A stretch of DNA of 64,000 nt from Alitta virens (GCA_932294295.1 OW028585.1:22358912-22422911), one strand, 5' to 3'; counted from the stretch's first letter, positions 1-15,713 are shown. Numbers and translations: made by a program. Notes: generated from the sequence alone by a model not told the origin.

Positions 1-2459
1 GATGATTTAGACATTTGTAAAAAAATTCGTATAATGTCAAACTACATTAGCTGGCGCACAGGGTTGTTTTTGTATTCTGTATGTCAAAAATCTCATGGGG
101 AAGTAAGCCAAGTCTCAATAAAAACGAAGAAAATGGCAGTAAGATTTTAAAACTTCAAATTCAATTTTTTTCAAATGGAAAGTCATAAGCTTTACTAGCC
201 ATTCAAATTGTTCATCATATCAAATGATAATGTAGGAGTAGCAGGAATCTTTTCCTGGAGTATTACCCATGCCAAATCAATTTTGTTTGTGTGCAACTAC
301 TCAGTAATGCAAGAAGTCCTAGTTGCAATATGTAAAGATCCAAAGTAACTCTCCTCATAGCATGCCAAATAGAGCCACTGTTGAACCATTCTTGCTGTCA
401 TTGACTCGATGTGCGCCCAACATCGAACCAATGACGGCAACAACAGGCTAACTTTGGCCAACTGGGCAGCCATCTAATAGCATTGTTCATTCACGAAGTC
501 TAACGTCTTTTGTTATCTAGAACCATTTGATATTTACAGTAGTAAATATTACACCAAACCAAAGTTCTGGCATTCAAAAGAATATGTAGGCTTAAAAATG
601 TTATTTTGTGCAGATGTAAAGTTATTAGCACAATTTGCTAAAATCGCTTTTCAATAACAAAGCTGAGACCAATCAACATCCTATGCCATAGATGCCATTG
701 TTCCTGGTTAGTCACCCAAGCCAAATCGCATTGTTTGCATGACTTTTTGGCAATACATAAGGCCCAAGTTGCAATTTGCAAAGATCCAAAATTACTATTC
801 ATATGGCATACCAAATCAAAAGCTTGATGAGCTCCCAAACATTGAGCCAAGGATGACAACACCAAGCCAAATTTTGTCAATTGGTCAGCCATCTGGCAGC
901 ATTGTTACTTCAAATCAATAACAGTTATGGTAGATTCATTCAGGAAGCTCACATTCAGGTAGTTGCATATGAACTTATGTGCAATGTCAAACTCCATTTG
1001 CTTGTGTGCAGGTCGGTATCATTCTATAAGTTAAAAATCATATGGTGTGGAAGTTACTTCAATCAAAAAAAGTTCAGGCACATTCAGTCAAATGTCATGG
1101 TAGGCACTTTGATGATTTAGACATTTGTAAAAAAATTCGTATAATGTCAAACTACATTAGCTGGCGCACAGGGTTGTTTTTGTATTCTGTATGTCAAAAA
1201 TCTCATGGGGAAGTAAGCCAAGTCTCAATAAAAACGAAGAAAATGGCAGTAAGATTTTAAAACTTCAAATTCAATTTTTTTCAAATGGAAAGTCATAAGC
1301 TTTACTAGCCATTCAAATTGTTCATCATATCAAATGATAATGTAGGAGTAGCAGGAATCTTTTCCTGGAGTATTACCCATGCCAAATCAATTTTGTTTGT
1401 GTGCAACTACTCAGTAATGCAAGAAGTCCTAGTTGCAATATGTAAAGATCCAAAGTAACTCTCCTCATAGCATGCCAAATAGAGCCACTGTTGAACCATT
1501 CTTGCTGTCATTGACTCGATGTGCGCCCAACATCGAACCAATGACGGCAACAACAGGCTAACTTTGGCCAACTGGGCAGCCATCTAATAGCATTGTTCAT
1601 TCACGAAGTCTAACGTCTTTTGTTATCTAGAACCATTTGATATTTACAGTAGTAAATATTACACCAAACCAAAGTTCTGGCATTCAAAAGAATATGTAGG
1701 CTTAAAAATGTTATTTTGTGCAGATGTAAAGTTATTAGCACAATTTGCTAAAATCGCTTTTCAATAACAAAGCTGAGACCAATCAACATCCTATGCCATA
1801 GATGCCATTGTTCCTGGTTAGTCACCCAAGCCAAATCGCATTGTTTGCATGACTTTTTGGCAATACATAAGGCCCAAGTTGCAATTTGCAAAGATCCAAA
1901 ATTACTATTCATATGGCATACCAAATCAAAAGCTTGATGAGCTCCCAAACATTGAGCCAAGGATGACAACACCAAGCCAAATTTTGTCAATTGGTCAGCC
2001 ATCTGGCAGCATTGTTACTTCAAATCAATAACAGTTATGGTAGATTCATTCAGGAAGCTCACATTCAGGTAGTTGCATATGAACTTATGTGCAATGTCAA
2101 ACTCCATTTGCTTGTGTGCAGGTCGGTATCATTCTATAAGTTAAAAATCATATGGTGTGGAAGTTACTTCAATCAAAAAAAGTTCAGGCACATTCAGTCA
2201 AATGTCATGGTAGGCACTTTGATGATTTAGACATTTGTAAAAAAATTTGTATAATGTCAAACTACATTAGCTGGCGCACAGGGTTGTTTTTGCATTCTGT
2301 ATGTCAAAAATCTCATGGGGAAGTAAGCCAAGTCTCAATAAAAACGAAGAAAATGGCAGTAAGATTTTAAAACTTCAAATTCAATTTTTTTCAAATGGAA
2401 AGTCATAAGCTTTACTAGCCATTCAAATTGTTCATCATATCAAATGATAATGTAGGAGT

Positions 2460-2652
2460 GGGTGGGTGGGGTGGGTGATTTGGACTTTACGTCCTGTATT
2501 TCTGCACCAGTTGGGCTAATTAGGACAGGCAAGGACCATGGCAATGAGACGAAGGATGAAACAGCCATCCAACTTAGGCTCAACCGGGAATCGAACCCGG
2601 GACCCAGCAGTTGGAAGCCCAGAGCGCTACCTCTGAGCTAGGCCCCCACCCT
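2460..2652 (-). mobile_element. tRNA-derived SINE, full length, in satellite
   Basis: A 193-bp insertion with a 14-bp target-site duplication (GATAATGTAGGAGT at 2446-2459 and, with one mismatch, 2653-2666). Read on the minus strand it starts with a tRNA-like head: an A box (TAGCTCAGAGG) and a B box (GGTTCGATTCC) with CTTCCAA in anticodon-loop position, as in tRNA-Gly(UCC). A non-tRNA body follows, then a short CACC-rich 3' tail. The boxes would act as an internal RNA polymerase III promoter. I cannot assign a named SINE family. Confidence 0.93.
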
Positions 2653-4886
2653 GATCATGTAGGAGTAGCAGGAATCTTTTCCTGGAGTATTACCCATGCC
2701 AAATCAATTTTGTTTGTGTGCAACTACTCAGTAATGCAAGAAGTCCTAGTTGCAATATGTAAAGATCCAAAGTAACTCTCCTCATAGCATGCCAAATAGA
2801 GCCACTGTTGAACCGTTCTTGCTGTCATTGACTCGATGTGCGCCCAACATCGAACCAATGACGGCAACAACAGGCTAACTTTGGCCAACTGGGCAGCCAT
2901 CTAATAGCATTGTTCATTCACGAAGTCTAACGTCTTTTGTTATCTAGAACCATTTGATATTTACAGTAGTAAATATTACACCAAACCAAAGTTCTGGCAT
3001 TCAAAAGAATATGTAGGCTTAAAAATGTTATTTTGTACAGATGTAAAGTTATTAGCACAATTTGCTAAAATCGCTTTTCAATAACAAAGCTGAGACCAAT
3101 CAACATCCTATGCCATAGATGCCATTGTTCCTGGTTAGTCACCCAAGCCAAATCGCATTGTTTGCATGACTTTTTGGCAATACATAAGGCCCAAGTTGCA
3201 ATTTGCAAAGATCCAAAATTACTATTCATATGGCATACCAAATCAAAAGCTTGATGAGCTCCCAAACATTGAGCCAAGGATGACAACACCAAGCCAAATT
3301 TTGCCAATTGGTCAGCCATCTGGCAGCATTGTTACTTCAAATCAATAACAGTTATGGTAGATTCATTCAGGAAGCTCACATTCAGGTAGTTGCATATGAA
3401 CTTATGTGCAATGTCAAACTCCATTTGCTTGTGTGCAGGTCGGTATCATTCTATAAGTTTAAAATCATATGGTGTGGAAGTTACTTCAATCAAAAAAAGT
3501 TCAGGCACATTCAGTCAAATGTCATGGTAGGCACTTTGATGATTTAGACATTTGTAAAAAAATTCGTATAATGTCAAACTACATTAGCTGGCGCACAGGG
3601 TTGTTTTTGTATTCTGTATGTCAAAAATCTCATGGGGAAGTAAGCCAAGTCTCAATAAAAACGAAGAAAATGGCAGTAAGATTTTAAAACTTCAAATTCA
3701 ATTTTTTTCAAATGGAAAGTCATAAGCTTTACTAGCCATTCAAATTGTTCATCATATCAAATGATAATGTAGGAGTAGCAGGAATCTTTTCCTGGAGTAT
3801 TACCCATGCCAAATCAATTTTGTTTGTGTGCAACTACTCAGTAATGCAAGAAGTCCTAGTTGCAATATGTAAAGATCCAAAGTAACTCTCCTCATAGCAT
3901 GCCAAATAGAGCCACTGTTGAACCATTCTTGCTGTCATTGACTCGATGTGCGCCCAACATCGAACCAATGACGGCAACAACAGGCTAACTTTGGCCAACT
4001 GGGCAGCCATCTAATAGCATTGTTCATTCACGAAGTCTAACGTCTTTTGTTATCTAGAACCATTTGATATTTACAGTAGTAAATATTACACCAAACCAAA
4101 GTTCTGGCATTCAAAAGAATATGTAGGCTTAAAAATGTTATTTTGTGCAGATGTAAAGTTATTAGCACAATTTGCTAAAATCGCTTTTCAATAACAAAGC
4201 TGAGACCAATCAACATCCTATGCCATAGATGCCATTGTTCCTGGTTAGTCACCCAAGCCAAATCGCATTGTTTGCATGACTTTTTGGCAATACATAAGGC
4301 CCAAGTTGCAATTTGCAAAGATCCAAAATTACTATTCATATGGCATACCAAATCAAAAGCTTGATGAGCTCCCAAACATTGAGCCAAGGATGACAACACC
4401 AAGCCAAATTTTGTCAATTGGTCAGCCATCTGGCAGCATTGTTACTTCAAATCAATAACAGTTATGGTAGATTCATTCAGGAAGCTCACATTCAGGTAGT
4501 TGCATATGAACTTATGTGCAATGTCAAACTCCATTTGCTTGTGTGCAGGTCGGTATCATTCTATAAGTTAAAAATCATATGGTGTGGAAGTTACTTCAAT
4601 CAAAAAAAGTTCAGGCACATTCAGTCAAATGTCATGGTAGGCACTTTGATGATTTAGACATTTGTAAAAAAATTTGTATAATGTCAAACTACATTAGCTG
4701 GCGCACAGGGTTGTTTTTGCATTCTGTATGTCAAAAATCTCATGGGGAAGTAAGCCAAGTCTCAATAAAAACGAAGAAAATGGCAGTAAGATTTTAAAAC
4801 TTCAAATTCAATTTTTTTCAAATGGAAAGTCATAAGCTTTACTAGCCATTCAAATTGTTCATCATATCAAATGATAATGTAGGAGT

Positions 4887-5079
4887 GGGTGGGTGGGGTG
4901 GGTGATTTGGACTTTACGTCCTGTATTTCTGCACCAGTTGGGTTAATTAGGACAGGCAAGGACCATGGCAATGAGACGAAGGATGAAACAGCCATCCAAC
5001 TTAGGCTCAACCGGGAATCGAACCCGGGACCCAGCAGTTGGAAGCCCAGAGCGCTACCTCTGAGCTAGGCCCCCACCCT
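4887..5079 (-). mobile_element. tRNA-derived SINE, same satellite site
   Basis: Same 193-bp element at the same position of the satellite unit as the copy at 2460, exactly 2427 bp downstream and nearly identical, with the same flanking 14-bp duplication. It is therefore a passenger copy made by amplification of a 2427-bp dimer, not a new insertion. Confidence 0.93.
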
Positions 5080-8000
5080 GATCATGTAGGAGTAGCAGGA
5101 ATCTTTTCCTGGAGTATTACCCATGCCAAATCAATTTTGTTTGTGTGCAACTACTCAGTAATGCAAGAAGTCCTAGTTGCAATATGTAAAGATCCAAAGT
5201 AACTCTCCTCATAGCATGCCAAATAGAGCCACTGTTGAACCGTTCTTGCTGTCATTGACTCGATGTGCGCCCAACATCGAACCAATGACGGCAACAACAG
5301 GCTAACTTTGGCCAACTGGGCAGCCATCTAATAGCATTGTTCATTCACGAAGTCTAACGTCTTTTGTTATCTAGAACCATTTGATATTTACAGTAGTAAA
5401 TATTACACCAAACCAAAGTTCTGGCATTCAAAAGAATATGTAGGCTTAAAAATGTTATTTTGTACAGATGTAAAGTTATTTGCACAATTTGCTAAAATCG
5501 CTTTTCAATAACAAAGCTGAGACCAATCAACATCCTATGCCATAGATGCCATTGTTCCTGGTTAGTCACCCAAGCCAAATCGCATTGTTTGCATGACTTT
5601 TTGGCAATACATAAGGCCCAAGTTGCAATTTGCAAAGATCCAAAATTACTATTCATATGGCATACCAAATCAAAAGCTTGATGAGCTCCCAAACATTGAG
5701 CCAAGGATGACAACACCAAGCCAAATTTTGCCAATTGGTCAGCCATCTGGCAGCATTGTTACTTCAAATCAATAACAGTTATGGTAGATTCATTCAGGAA
5801 GCTCACATTCAGGTAGTTGCATATGAACTTATGTGCAATGTCAAACTCCATTTGCTTGTGTGCAGGTCGGTATCATTCTATAAGTTTAAAATCATATGGT
5901 GTGGAAGTTACTTCAATCAAAAAAAGTTCAGGCACATTCAGTGAAATGTCATGGTAGGCACTTTGATGATTTAGACATTTGTAAAAAAATGTGTATAATG
6001 TCAAACTACATTAGCTTGCGCACAGGGTTGTTTTTGCATTCTGTATGTCAAAAATCTCATGGGGAAGTAAGCCAAGTCTCAATAAAAACGAAGAAAATGG
6101 CAGTAAGATTTTAAAACTTCAAATTCAATTTTTTTCAAATGGAAAGTCATAAGCTTTACTAGCCATTCAAATTGTTCATCATATCAAATGATAATGTAGG
6201 AGTAGCAGGAATCTTTTCCTGGAGTATTACCTATGCCAAATCAATTTTGTTTGTGTGCAACTACTCAGTAATGCAAGAAGTCCTAGTTGCAATATGTAAA
6301 GATCCAAAGTAACTCTCCTCATAGCATGCCAAATAGAGCCACTGTTGAACCATTCTTGCTGTCATTGACTCGATGTGCGCCCAACATCGAACCAATGACG
6401 GCAACAACAGGCTAACTTTGGCCAACTGGGCAGCCATCTAATAGCATTGTTCATTCACGAAGTCTAACGTCTTTTGTTATCTAGAACCATTTGATATTTA
6501 CAGTAGTAAATATTACACCAAACCAAAGTTCTGGCATTCAAAAGAATATGTAGGCTTAAAAATGTTATTTTGTGCAGATGTAAAGTTATTAGCACAATTT
6601 GCTAAAATCGCTTTTCAATAACAAAGCTGAGACCAATCAACATCCTATGCCATAGATGCCATTGTTCCTGGTTAGTCACCCAAGCCAAATCGCATTGTTT
6701 GCATGACTTTTTGGCAATACATAAGGCCCAAGTTGCAATTTGCAAAGATCCAAAATTACTATTCATATGGCATACCAAATCAAAAGCTTGATGAACTCCC
6801 AAACATTGAGCCAAGGATGACAACACCAAGCCAAATTTTGCCAATTGGTCAGCCATCTGGCAGCATTGTTACTTCAAATCAATAACAGTTATGGTAGATT
6901 CATTCAGGAAGCTCACATTCAGGTAGTTGCATATGAACTTATGTGCAATGTCAAACTCCATTTGCTTGTGTGCAGGTCGGTATCATTCTATATGTTAAAA
7001 ATCATATGGTGTGGAAGTTACTTCAATCAAAAAAAGTTCAGGCACATTCAGTCAAATGTCATGGTAGGCACTTTGATGATTTAGACATTTGTAAAAAAAT
7101 TTGTATAATGTCAAACTACATTAGCTTGCGCACAGGGTTGTTTTTGCATTCTGTATGTCAAAAATCTCATGGGGAAGTAAGCCAAGTCTCAATAAAAACG
7201 AAGAAAATGGCAGTAAGATTTTAAAACTTCAAATTCAATTTTTTTCAAATGGAAAGTCATAAGCTTTACTAGCCATTCAAATTGTTCATCATATCAAATG
7301 ATAATGTAGGAGTAGCAGGAATCTTTTCCTGGAGTATTACCTATGCCAAATCAATTTTGTTTGTGTGCAACTACTCAGTAATGCAAGAAGTCCTAGTTGC
7401 AATATGTAAAGATCCAAAGTAACTCTCCTCATAGCATGCCAAATAGAGCCACTGTTGAACCATTCTTGCTGTCATTGACTCGATGTGCGCCCAACATCGA
7501 ACCAATGACGGCAACAACAGGCTAACTTTGGCCAACTGGGCAGCCATCTAATAGCATTGTTCATTCACGAAGTCTAACGTCTTTTGTTATCTAGAACCAT
7601 TTGATATTTACAGTAGTAAATATTACACCAAACCAAAGTTCTGGCATTCAAAAGAATATGTAGGCTTAAAAATGTTATTTTGTGCAGATGTAAAGTTATT
7701 AGCACAATTTGCTAAAATCGCTTTTCAATAACAAAGCTGAGACCAATCAACATCCTATGCCATAGATGCCATTGTTCCTGGTTAGTCACCCAAGCCAAAT
7801 CGCATTGTTTGCATGACTTTTTGGCAATACATAAGGCCCAAGTTGCAATTTGCAAAGATCCAAAATTACTATTCATATGGCATACCAAATCAAAAGCTTG
7901 ATGAACTCCCAAACATTGAGCCAAGGATGACAACACCAAGCCAAATTTTGTCAATTGGTCAGCCATCTGGCAGCATTGTTACTTCAAATCAATAACAGTT

Positions 8001-11000
8001 ATGGTAGATTCATTCAGGAAGCTCACATTCAGGTAGTTGCATATGAACTTATGTGCAATGTCAAACTCCATTTGCTTGTGTGCAGGTCGGTATCATTCTA
8101 TAAGTTAAAAATCATATGGTGTGGAAGTTACTTCAATCAAAAAAAGTTCAGGCACATTCAGTCAAATGTCATGGTAGGCACTTTGATGACTTAGACATTT
8201 GTAAAAAAATTTGTATAATGTCAAACTACATTATCTTGCGCACAGCGTTGTTTTTGCATTCTGTATGTCAAAAATCTCATGGGGAAGTAAGCCAAGTCTC
8301 AATAAAAACGAAGAAAATGGCAGTAAGATTTTAAAACTTCAAATTCAATTTTTTTCAAATGGAAAGTCATAAGCTTTACTAGACATTCAAATCGTTCATC
8401 ATATCAAATGATAATGTAGGAGTAGCAGGAATCTTTTCCTGGAGTATTACCCATGCCAAATCAATTTTGTTTGTGCGCAACTACTCAGTAATGCAAGAAG
8501 TCCTAGTTGCAATATGTAAAGATCCAAAGTAACTCTCCTCATAGCATGCCAAATAGAGCCACTGTTGAACCATTCTTGCTGTCATTGACTCGATGTGCGC
8601 CCAACATCGAACCAATGACGGCAACAACAGGCTAACTTTGGCCAACTGGGCAGCCATCTAATAGCATTGTTCATTCACGAAGTCTAACGTCTTTTGTTAT
8701 CTAGAACCATTTGATATTTACAGTAGTAAATATTACACCAAACCAAAGTTCTGGCATTCAAAAGAATATGTAGGCTTAAAAATGTTATTTTGTGCAGATG
8801 TAAAGTTATTAGCACAATTTGCTAAAATCGCTTTTCAATAACAAAGCTGAGACCAATCAACGTCCTATGCCATAGATGCCATTGTTCCTGGTTAGTCACC
8901 CAAGCCAAATCGCATTGTTTGCATGACTTTTTGGCAATACATAAGGCCCAAGTTGCAATTTGCAAAGATCCAAAATTACTATTCATATAGCATACCAAAT
9001 CAAAAGTTTGATGAGCTCCCAAACATTGAGCCAAGGATGACAACACCAAGCCAAATTTTGTCAATTGGTCAGCCATCTGGCAGCATTGTTACTTCAAATC
9101 AATAACAGTTATGGTAGATTCATTCAGGAAGCTCACATTCAGGTAGTTGCATATGAACTTATGTGCAATGTCAAACTCCATTTGCTTGTGTGCAGGTCGG
9201 TATCATTCTATAAGTTAAAAATCATATGGTGTGGAAGTTACTTCAATCAAAAAAAGTTCAGGCACATTCAGTCAAATGTCATGGTAGGCACTTTGATGAT
9301 TTAGACATTTGTAAAAAAATTTGTATAATGTCAAACTACATTAGCTGGCGCACAGGGTTGTTTTTGTATTCTGTATGTCAAAAATCTCATGGGGAAGTAA
9401 GCCAAGTCTCAATAAAAACGAAGAAAATGGCAGTAAGATTTTAAAACTTCAAATTCAATTTTTTTCAAATGGAAAGTCATAAGCTTTACTAGCCATTCAA
9501 ATTGTTCATCATATCAAATGATAATGTAGGAGTAGCAGGAATCTTTTCCTGGAGTATTACCCATGCCAAATCAATTTTGTTTGTGTGCAACTACTCAGTA
9601 ATGCAAGAAGTCCTAGTTGCAATATGTAAAGATCCAAAGTAACTCTCCTCATAGCATGCCAAATAGAGCCACTGTTGAACCATTCTTGCTGTCATTGACT
9701 CGATGTGCGCCAAACATCGAACCAATGACGGCAACAACAGGCTAACTTTGGCCAACTGGGCAGCCATCTAATAGCATTGTTCATTCACGAAGTCTAACGT
9801 CTTTTGTTATCTAGAACCATTTGATATTTACAGTAGTAAATATTACACCAAACCAAAGTTCTGGCATTCAAAAGAATATGTAGGCTTAAAAATGTTATTT
9901 TGTGCAGATGTAAAGTTATTAGCACAATTTGCTAAAATCGCTTTTCAATAACAAAGCTGAGACCAATCAACATCCTATGCCATAGATGCCATTGTTCCTG
10001 GTTAGTCACCCAAGCCAAATCGCATTGTTTGCATGACTTTTTGGCAATACATAAGGCCCAAGTTGCAATTTGCAAAGATCCAAAATTACTATTCATATAG
10101 CATACCAAATCAAAAGCTTGATGAGCTCCCAAACATTGAGCCAAGGATGACAACACCAAGCCAAATTTTGTCAATTGGTCAGCCATCTGGCAGCATTGTT
10201 ACTTCAAATCAATAACAGTTATGGTAGATTCATTCAGGAAGCTCACATTCAGGTAGTTGCATATGAACTTATGTGCAATGTCAAACTCCATTTGCTTGTG
10301 TGCAGGTCGGTATCATTCTATAAGTTAAAAATCATATGGTGTGGAAGTTACTTCAATCAAAAAAAGTTCAGGCACATTCAGTCAAATGTCATGGTAGGCA
10401 CTTTGATGACTTAGACATTTGTAAAAAAATTTGTATAATGTCAAACTACATTATCTTGCGCACAGCGTTGTTTTTGCATTCTGTATGTCAAAAATCTCAT
10501 GGGGAAGTAAGCCAAGTCTCAATAAAAACGAAGAAAATGGCAGTAAGATTTTAAAACTTCAAATTCAATTTTTTTCAAATGGAAAGTCATAAGCTTTACT
10601 AGCCATTCAAATTGTTCATCATATCAAATGATAATGTAGGAGTAGCAGGAATCTTTTCCTGGAGTATTACCCATGCCAAATCAATTTTGTTTGTGTGCAA
10701 CTACTCAGTAATGCAAGAAGTCCTAGTTGCAATATGTAAAGATCCAAAGTAACTCTCCTCATAGCATGCCAAATAGAGCCACTGTTGAACCATTCTTGCT
10801 GTCATTGACTCGATGTGCGCCAAACATCGAACCAATGACGGCAACAACAGGCTAACTTTGGCCAACTGGGCAGCCATCTAATAGCATTGTTCATTCACGA
10901 AGTCTAACGTCTTTTGTTATCTAGAACCATTTGATATTTACAGTAGTAAATATTACACCAAACCAAAGTTCTGGCATTCAAAAGAATATGTAGGCTTAAA

Positions 11001-12650
11001 AATGTTATTTTGTGCAGATGTAAAGTTATTAGCACAATTTGCTAAAATCGCTTTTCAATAACAAAGCTGAGACCAATCAACATCCTATGCCATAGATGCC
11101 ATTGTTCCTGGTTAGTCACCCAAGCCAAATCGCATTGTTTGCATGACTTTTTGGCAATACATAAGGCCCAAGTTGCAATTTGCAAAGATCCAAAATTACT
11201 ATTCATATAGCATACCAAATCAAAAGCTTGATGAGCTCCCAAACATTGAGCCAAGGATGACAACACCAAGCCAAATTTTGTCAATTGGTCAGCCATCTGG
11301 CAGCATTGTTACTTCAAATCAATAACAGTTATGGTAGATTCATTCAGGAAGCTCACATTCAGGTAGTTGCATATGAACTTATGTGCAATGTCAAACTCCA
11401 TTTGCTTGTGTGCAGGTCGGTATCATTCTATAAGTTAAAAATCATATGGTGTGGAAGTTACTTCAATCAAAAAAAGTTCAGGCACATTCAGTCAAATGTC
11501 ATGGTAGGCACTTTGATGATTTAGACATTTGTAAAAAAATTCGTATAATGTCAAACTACCTTAGCTGGCGCACAGGGTTGTTTTTGTATTCTGTATGTCA
11601 AAAATCTCATGGGGAAGTAAGCCAAGTCTCAATAAAAACGAAGAAAATGGCAGTAAGATTTTAAAACTTCAAATTCAATTTTTTTCAAATGGAAAGTCAT
11701 AAGCTTTACTAGCCATTCAAATTGTTCATCATATCAAATGATAATGTAGGAGTAGCAGGAATCTTTTCCTGGAGTATTACCCATGCCAAATCAATTTTGT
11801 TTGTGTGCAACTACTCAGTAATGCAAGAAGTCCTAGTTGCAATATGTAAAGATCCAAAGTAACTCTCCTCATAGCATGCCAAATAGAGCCACTGTTGAAC
11901 CATTCTTGCTGTCATTGACTCGATGTGCGCCCAACATCGAACCAATGACGGCAACAACAGGCTAACTTTGGCCAACTGGGCAGCCATCTAATAGCATTGT
12001 TCATTCACGAAGTCTAACGTCTTTTGTTATCTAGAACCATTTGATATTTACAGTAGTAAATATTACACCAAACCAAAGTTCTGGCATTCAAAAGAATATG
12101 TAGGCTTAAAAATGTTATTTTGTGCAGATGTAAAGTTATTAGCACAATTTGCTAAAATCGCTTTTCAATAACAAAGCTGAGACCAATCAACATCCTATGC
12201 CATAGATGCCATTGTTCCTGGTTAGTCACCCAAGCCAAATCGCATTGTTTGCATGACTTTTTGGCAATACATAAGGCCCAAGTTGCAATTTGCAAAGATC
12301 CAAAATTACTATTCATATGGCATACCAAATCAAAAGCTTGATGAGCTCCCAAACATTGAGCCAAGGATGACAACACCAAGCCAAATTTTGTCAATTGGTC
12401 AGCCATCTGGCAGCATTGTTACTTCAAATCAATAACAGTTATGGTAGATTCATTCAGGAAGCTCACATTCAGGTAGTTGCATATGAACTTATGTGCAATG
12501 TCAAACTCCATTTGCTTGTGTGCAGGTCGGTATCATTCTATAAGTTAAAAATCATATGGTGTGGAAGTTACTTCAATCAAAAAAAGTTCAGGCACATTCA
12601 GTGAAATGTCATGGTAGGCACTTTGCTGATTTAGACATTTGTAAAAAAAT

Positions 12651-13087
12651 GTTCCTGGTTAGTCACCCAAGCCAAATCGCATTGTTTGCATGACTTTTTG
12701 GCAATACATAAGGCCCAAGTTGCAATTTGCAAAGATCCAAAATTACTATTCATATGGCATACCAAATCAAAAGCTTGATGAGCTCCCAAACATTGAGCCA
12801 AGGATGACAACACCAAGCCAAATTTTGCCAATTGGTCAGCCATCTGGCAGCATTGTTACTTCAAATCAATAACAGTTATGGTAGATTCATTCAGGAAGCT
12901 CACATTCAGGTAGTTGCATATGAACTTATGTGCAATGTCAAACTCCATTTGCTTGTGTGCAGGTCGGTATCATTCTATAAGTTAAAAATCATATGGTGTG
13001 GAAGTTACTTCAATCAAAAAAAGTTCAGGCACATTCAGTCAAATGTCATGGTAGGCACTTTGATGATTTAGACATTTGTAAAAAAAT
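12651..13087. repeat. 437-bp partial satellite unit (tandem duplication)
   Basis: Bases 12214-12650 and 12651-13087 are adjacent direct copies of the same part of the satellite unit. The junction (GTAAAAAAAT followed by GTTCCTGGTT) is not found in regular units. An identical junction lies at 16624/16625, so this event was also propagated along the array. Confidence 0.9.
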
Positions 13088-15520
13088 TCGTATAATGTCA
13101 AACTACATTAGCTGGCGCACAGGGTTGTTTTTGTATTCTGTATGTCAAAAATCTCATGGGGAAGTAAGCCAAGTCTCAATAAAAACGAAGAAAATGGCAG
13201 TAAGATTTTAAAACTTCAAATTCAATTTTTTTCAAATGGAAAGTCATAAGCTTTACTAGCCATTCAAATTGTTCATCATATCAAATGATAATGTAGGAGT
13301 AGCAGGAATCTTTTCCTGGAGTATTACCCATGCCAAATCAATTTTGTTTGTGCGCAACTACTCAGTAATGCAAGAAGTCCTAGTTGCAATATGTAAAGAT
13401 CCAAAGTAACTCTCCTCATAGCATGCCAAATAGAGCCACTGTTGAACCATTCTTGCTGTCATTGACTCGATGTGCGCCCAACATCGAACCAATGACGGCA
13501 ACAACAGGCTAACTTTGGCCAACTGGGCAGCCATCTAATAGCATTGTTCATTCACGAAGTCTAACGTCTTTTGTTATCTAGAACCATTTGAAATTTACAG
13601 TAGTAAATATTACACCAAACCAAAGTTCTGGCATTCAAAAGAATATGTAGGCTTAAAAATGTTATTTTGTGCAGATGTAAAGTTATTAGCACAATTTGCT
13701 AAAATCGCTTTTCAATAACAAAGCTGAGACCAATCAACATCCTATGCCATAGATGCCATTGTTCCTGGTTAGTCACCCAAGCCAAATCGCATTGTTTGCA
13801 TGACTTTTTGGCAATACATAAGGCCCAAGTTGCAATTTGCAAAGATCCAAAATTACTATTCATATGGCATACCAAATCAAAAGTTTGATGAGCTCCCAAA
13901 CATTGAGCCAAGGATGACAACACCAAGCCAAATTTTGTCAATTGGTCAGCCATCTGGCAGCATTGTTACTTCAAATCAATAACAGTTATGGTAGATTCAT
14001 TCAGGAAGCTCACATTCAGGTAGTTGCATATGAACTTATGTGCAATGTCAAACTCCATTTGCTTGTGTGCAGGTCGGTATCATTCTATAAGTTAAAAATC
14101 ATATGGTGTGGAAGTTACTTCAATCAAAAAAAGTTCAGGCACATTCAGTCAAATGTCATGGTAGGCACTTTGATGATTTAGACATTTGTAAAAAAATTTG
14201 TATAATGTCAAACTACATTAGCTGGCGCACAGGGTTGTTTTTGTATTCTGTATGTCAAAAATCTCATGGGGAAGTAAGCCAAGTCTCAATAAAAACGAAG
14301 AAAATGGCAGTAAGATTTTAAAACTTCAAATTCAATTTTTTTCAAATGGAAAGTCATAAGCTTTACTAGCCATTCAAATTGTTCATCATATCAAATGATA
14401 ATGTAGGAGTAGCAGGAATCTTTTCCTGGAGTATTACCCATGCCAAATCAATTTTGTTTGTGTGCAACTACTCAGTAATGCAAGAAGTCCTAGTTGCAAT
14501 ATGTAAAGATCCAAAGTAACTCTCCTCATAGCATGCCAAATAGAGCCACTGTTGAACCATTCTTGCTGTCATTGACTCGATGTGCACCCAACATCGAACC
14601 AATGACGGCAACAACAGGCTAACTTTGGCCAACTGGGCAGCCATCTAATAGCATTGTTCATTCACGAAGTCTAACGTCTTTTGTTATCTAGAACCATTTG
14701 ATATTTACAGTAGTAAATATTACACCAAACCAAAGTTCTGGCATTCAAAAGAATATGTAGGCTTAAAAATGTTATTTTGTGCAGATGTAAAGTTATTAGC
14801 ACAATTTGCTAAAATCGCTTTTCAATAACAAAGCTGAGACCAATCAACATCCTATGCCATAGATGCCATTGTTCCTGGTTAGTCACCCAAGCCAAATCGC
14901 ATTGTTTGCATGACTTTTTGGCAATACATAAGGCCCAAGTTGCAATTTGCAAAGATCCAAAATTACTATTCATATGGCATACCAAATCAAAAGCTTGATG
15001 AGCTCCCAAACATTGAGCCAAGGATGACAACACCAAGCCAAATTTTGTCAATTGGTCAGCCATCTGGCAGCATTGTTACTTCAAATCAATAACAGTTATG
15101 GTAGATTCATTCAGGAAGCTCACATTCAGGTAGTTGCATATGAACTTATGTGCAATGTCGAACTCCATTTGCTTGTGTGCAGGTCGGTATCATTCTATAA
15201 GTTAAAAATCATATGGTGTGGAAGTTACTTCAATCAAAAAAAGTTCAGGCACATTCAGTGAAATGTCATGGTAGGCACTTTGATGATTTAGACATTTGTA
15301 AAAAAATTTGTATAATGTCAAACTACATTAGCTGGCGCACAGGGTTGTTTTTGCATTCTGTATGTCAAAAATCTCATGGGGAAGTAAGCCAAGTCTCAAT
15401 AAAAACGAAGAAAATGGCAGTAAGATTTAAAAACTTCAAATTCAATTTTTTTCAAATGGAAAGTCATAAGCTTTACTAGCCATTCAAATTGTTCATCATA
15501 TCAAATGATAATGTAGGAGT

Positions 15521-15713
15521 GGGTGGGTGGGGTGGGTGATTTGGACTTTACGTCCTGTATTTCTGCACCAGTTGGGCTAATTAGGACAGGCAAGGACCAT
15601 GGCAATGAGACGAAGGATGAAACAGCCATCCAACTTAGGCTCAACCGGGAATCGAACCCGGGACCCAGCGGTTGGAAGCCCAGAGCGCTATCTCTGAGCT
15701 AGGCCCCCACCCT
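15521..15713 (-). mobile_element. tRNA-derived SINE, third propagated copy
   Basis: 193-bp SINE at the same satellite position and with the same flanking duplication as those at 2460 and 4887. It has a few private substitutions, for example in the region between B box and A box. Confidence 0.92.

Noticed and set aside
2580..2652. Functional tRNA-Gly gene
   Set aside because: The head has A and B boxes, but the acceptor and other stems do not pair and the copies lie in mobile insertions with target duplications; they are SINE heads.
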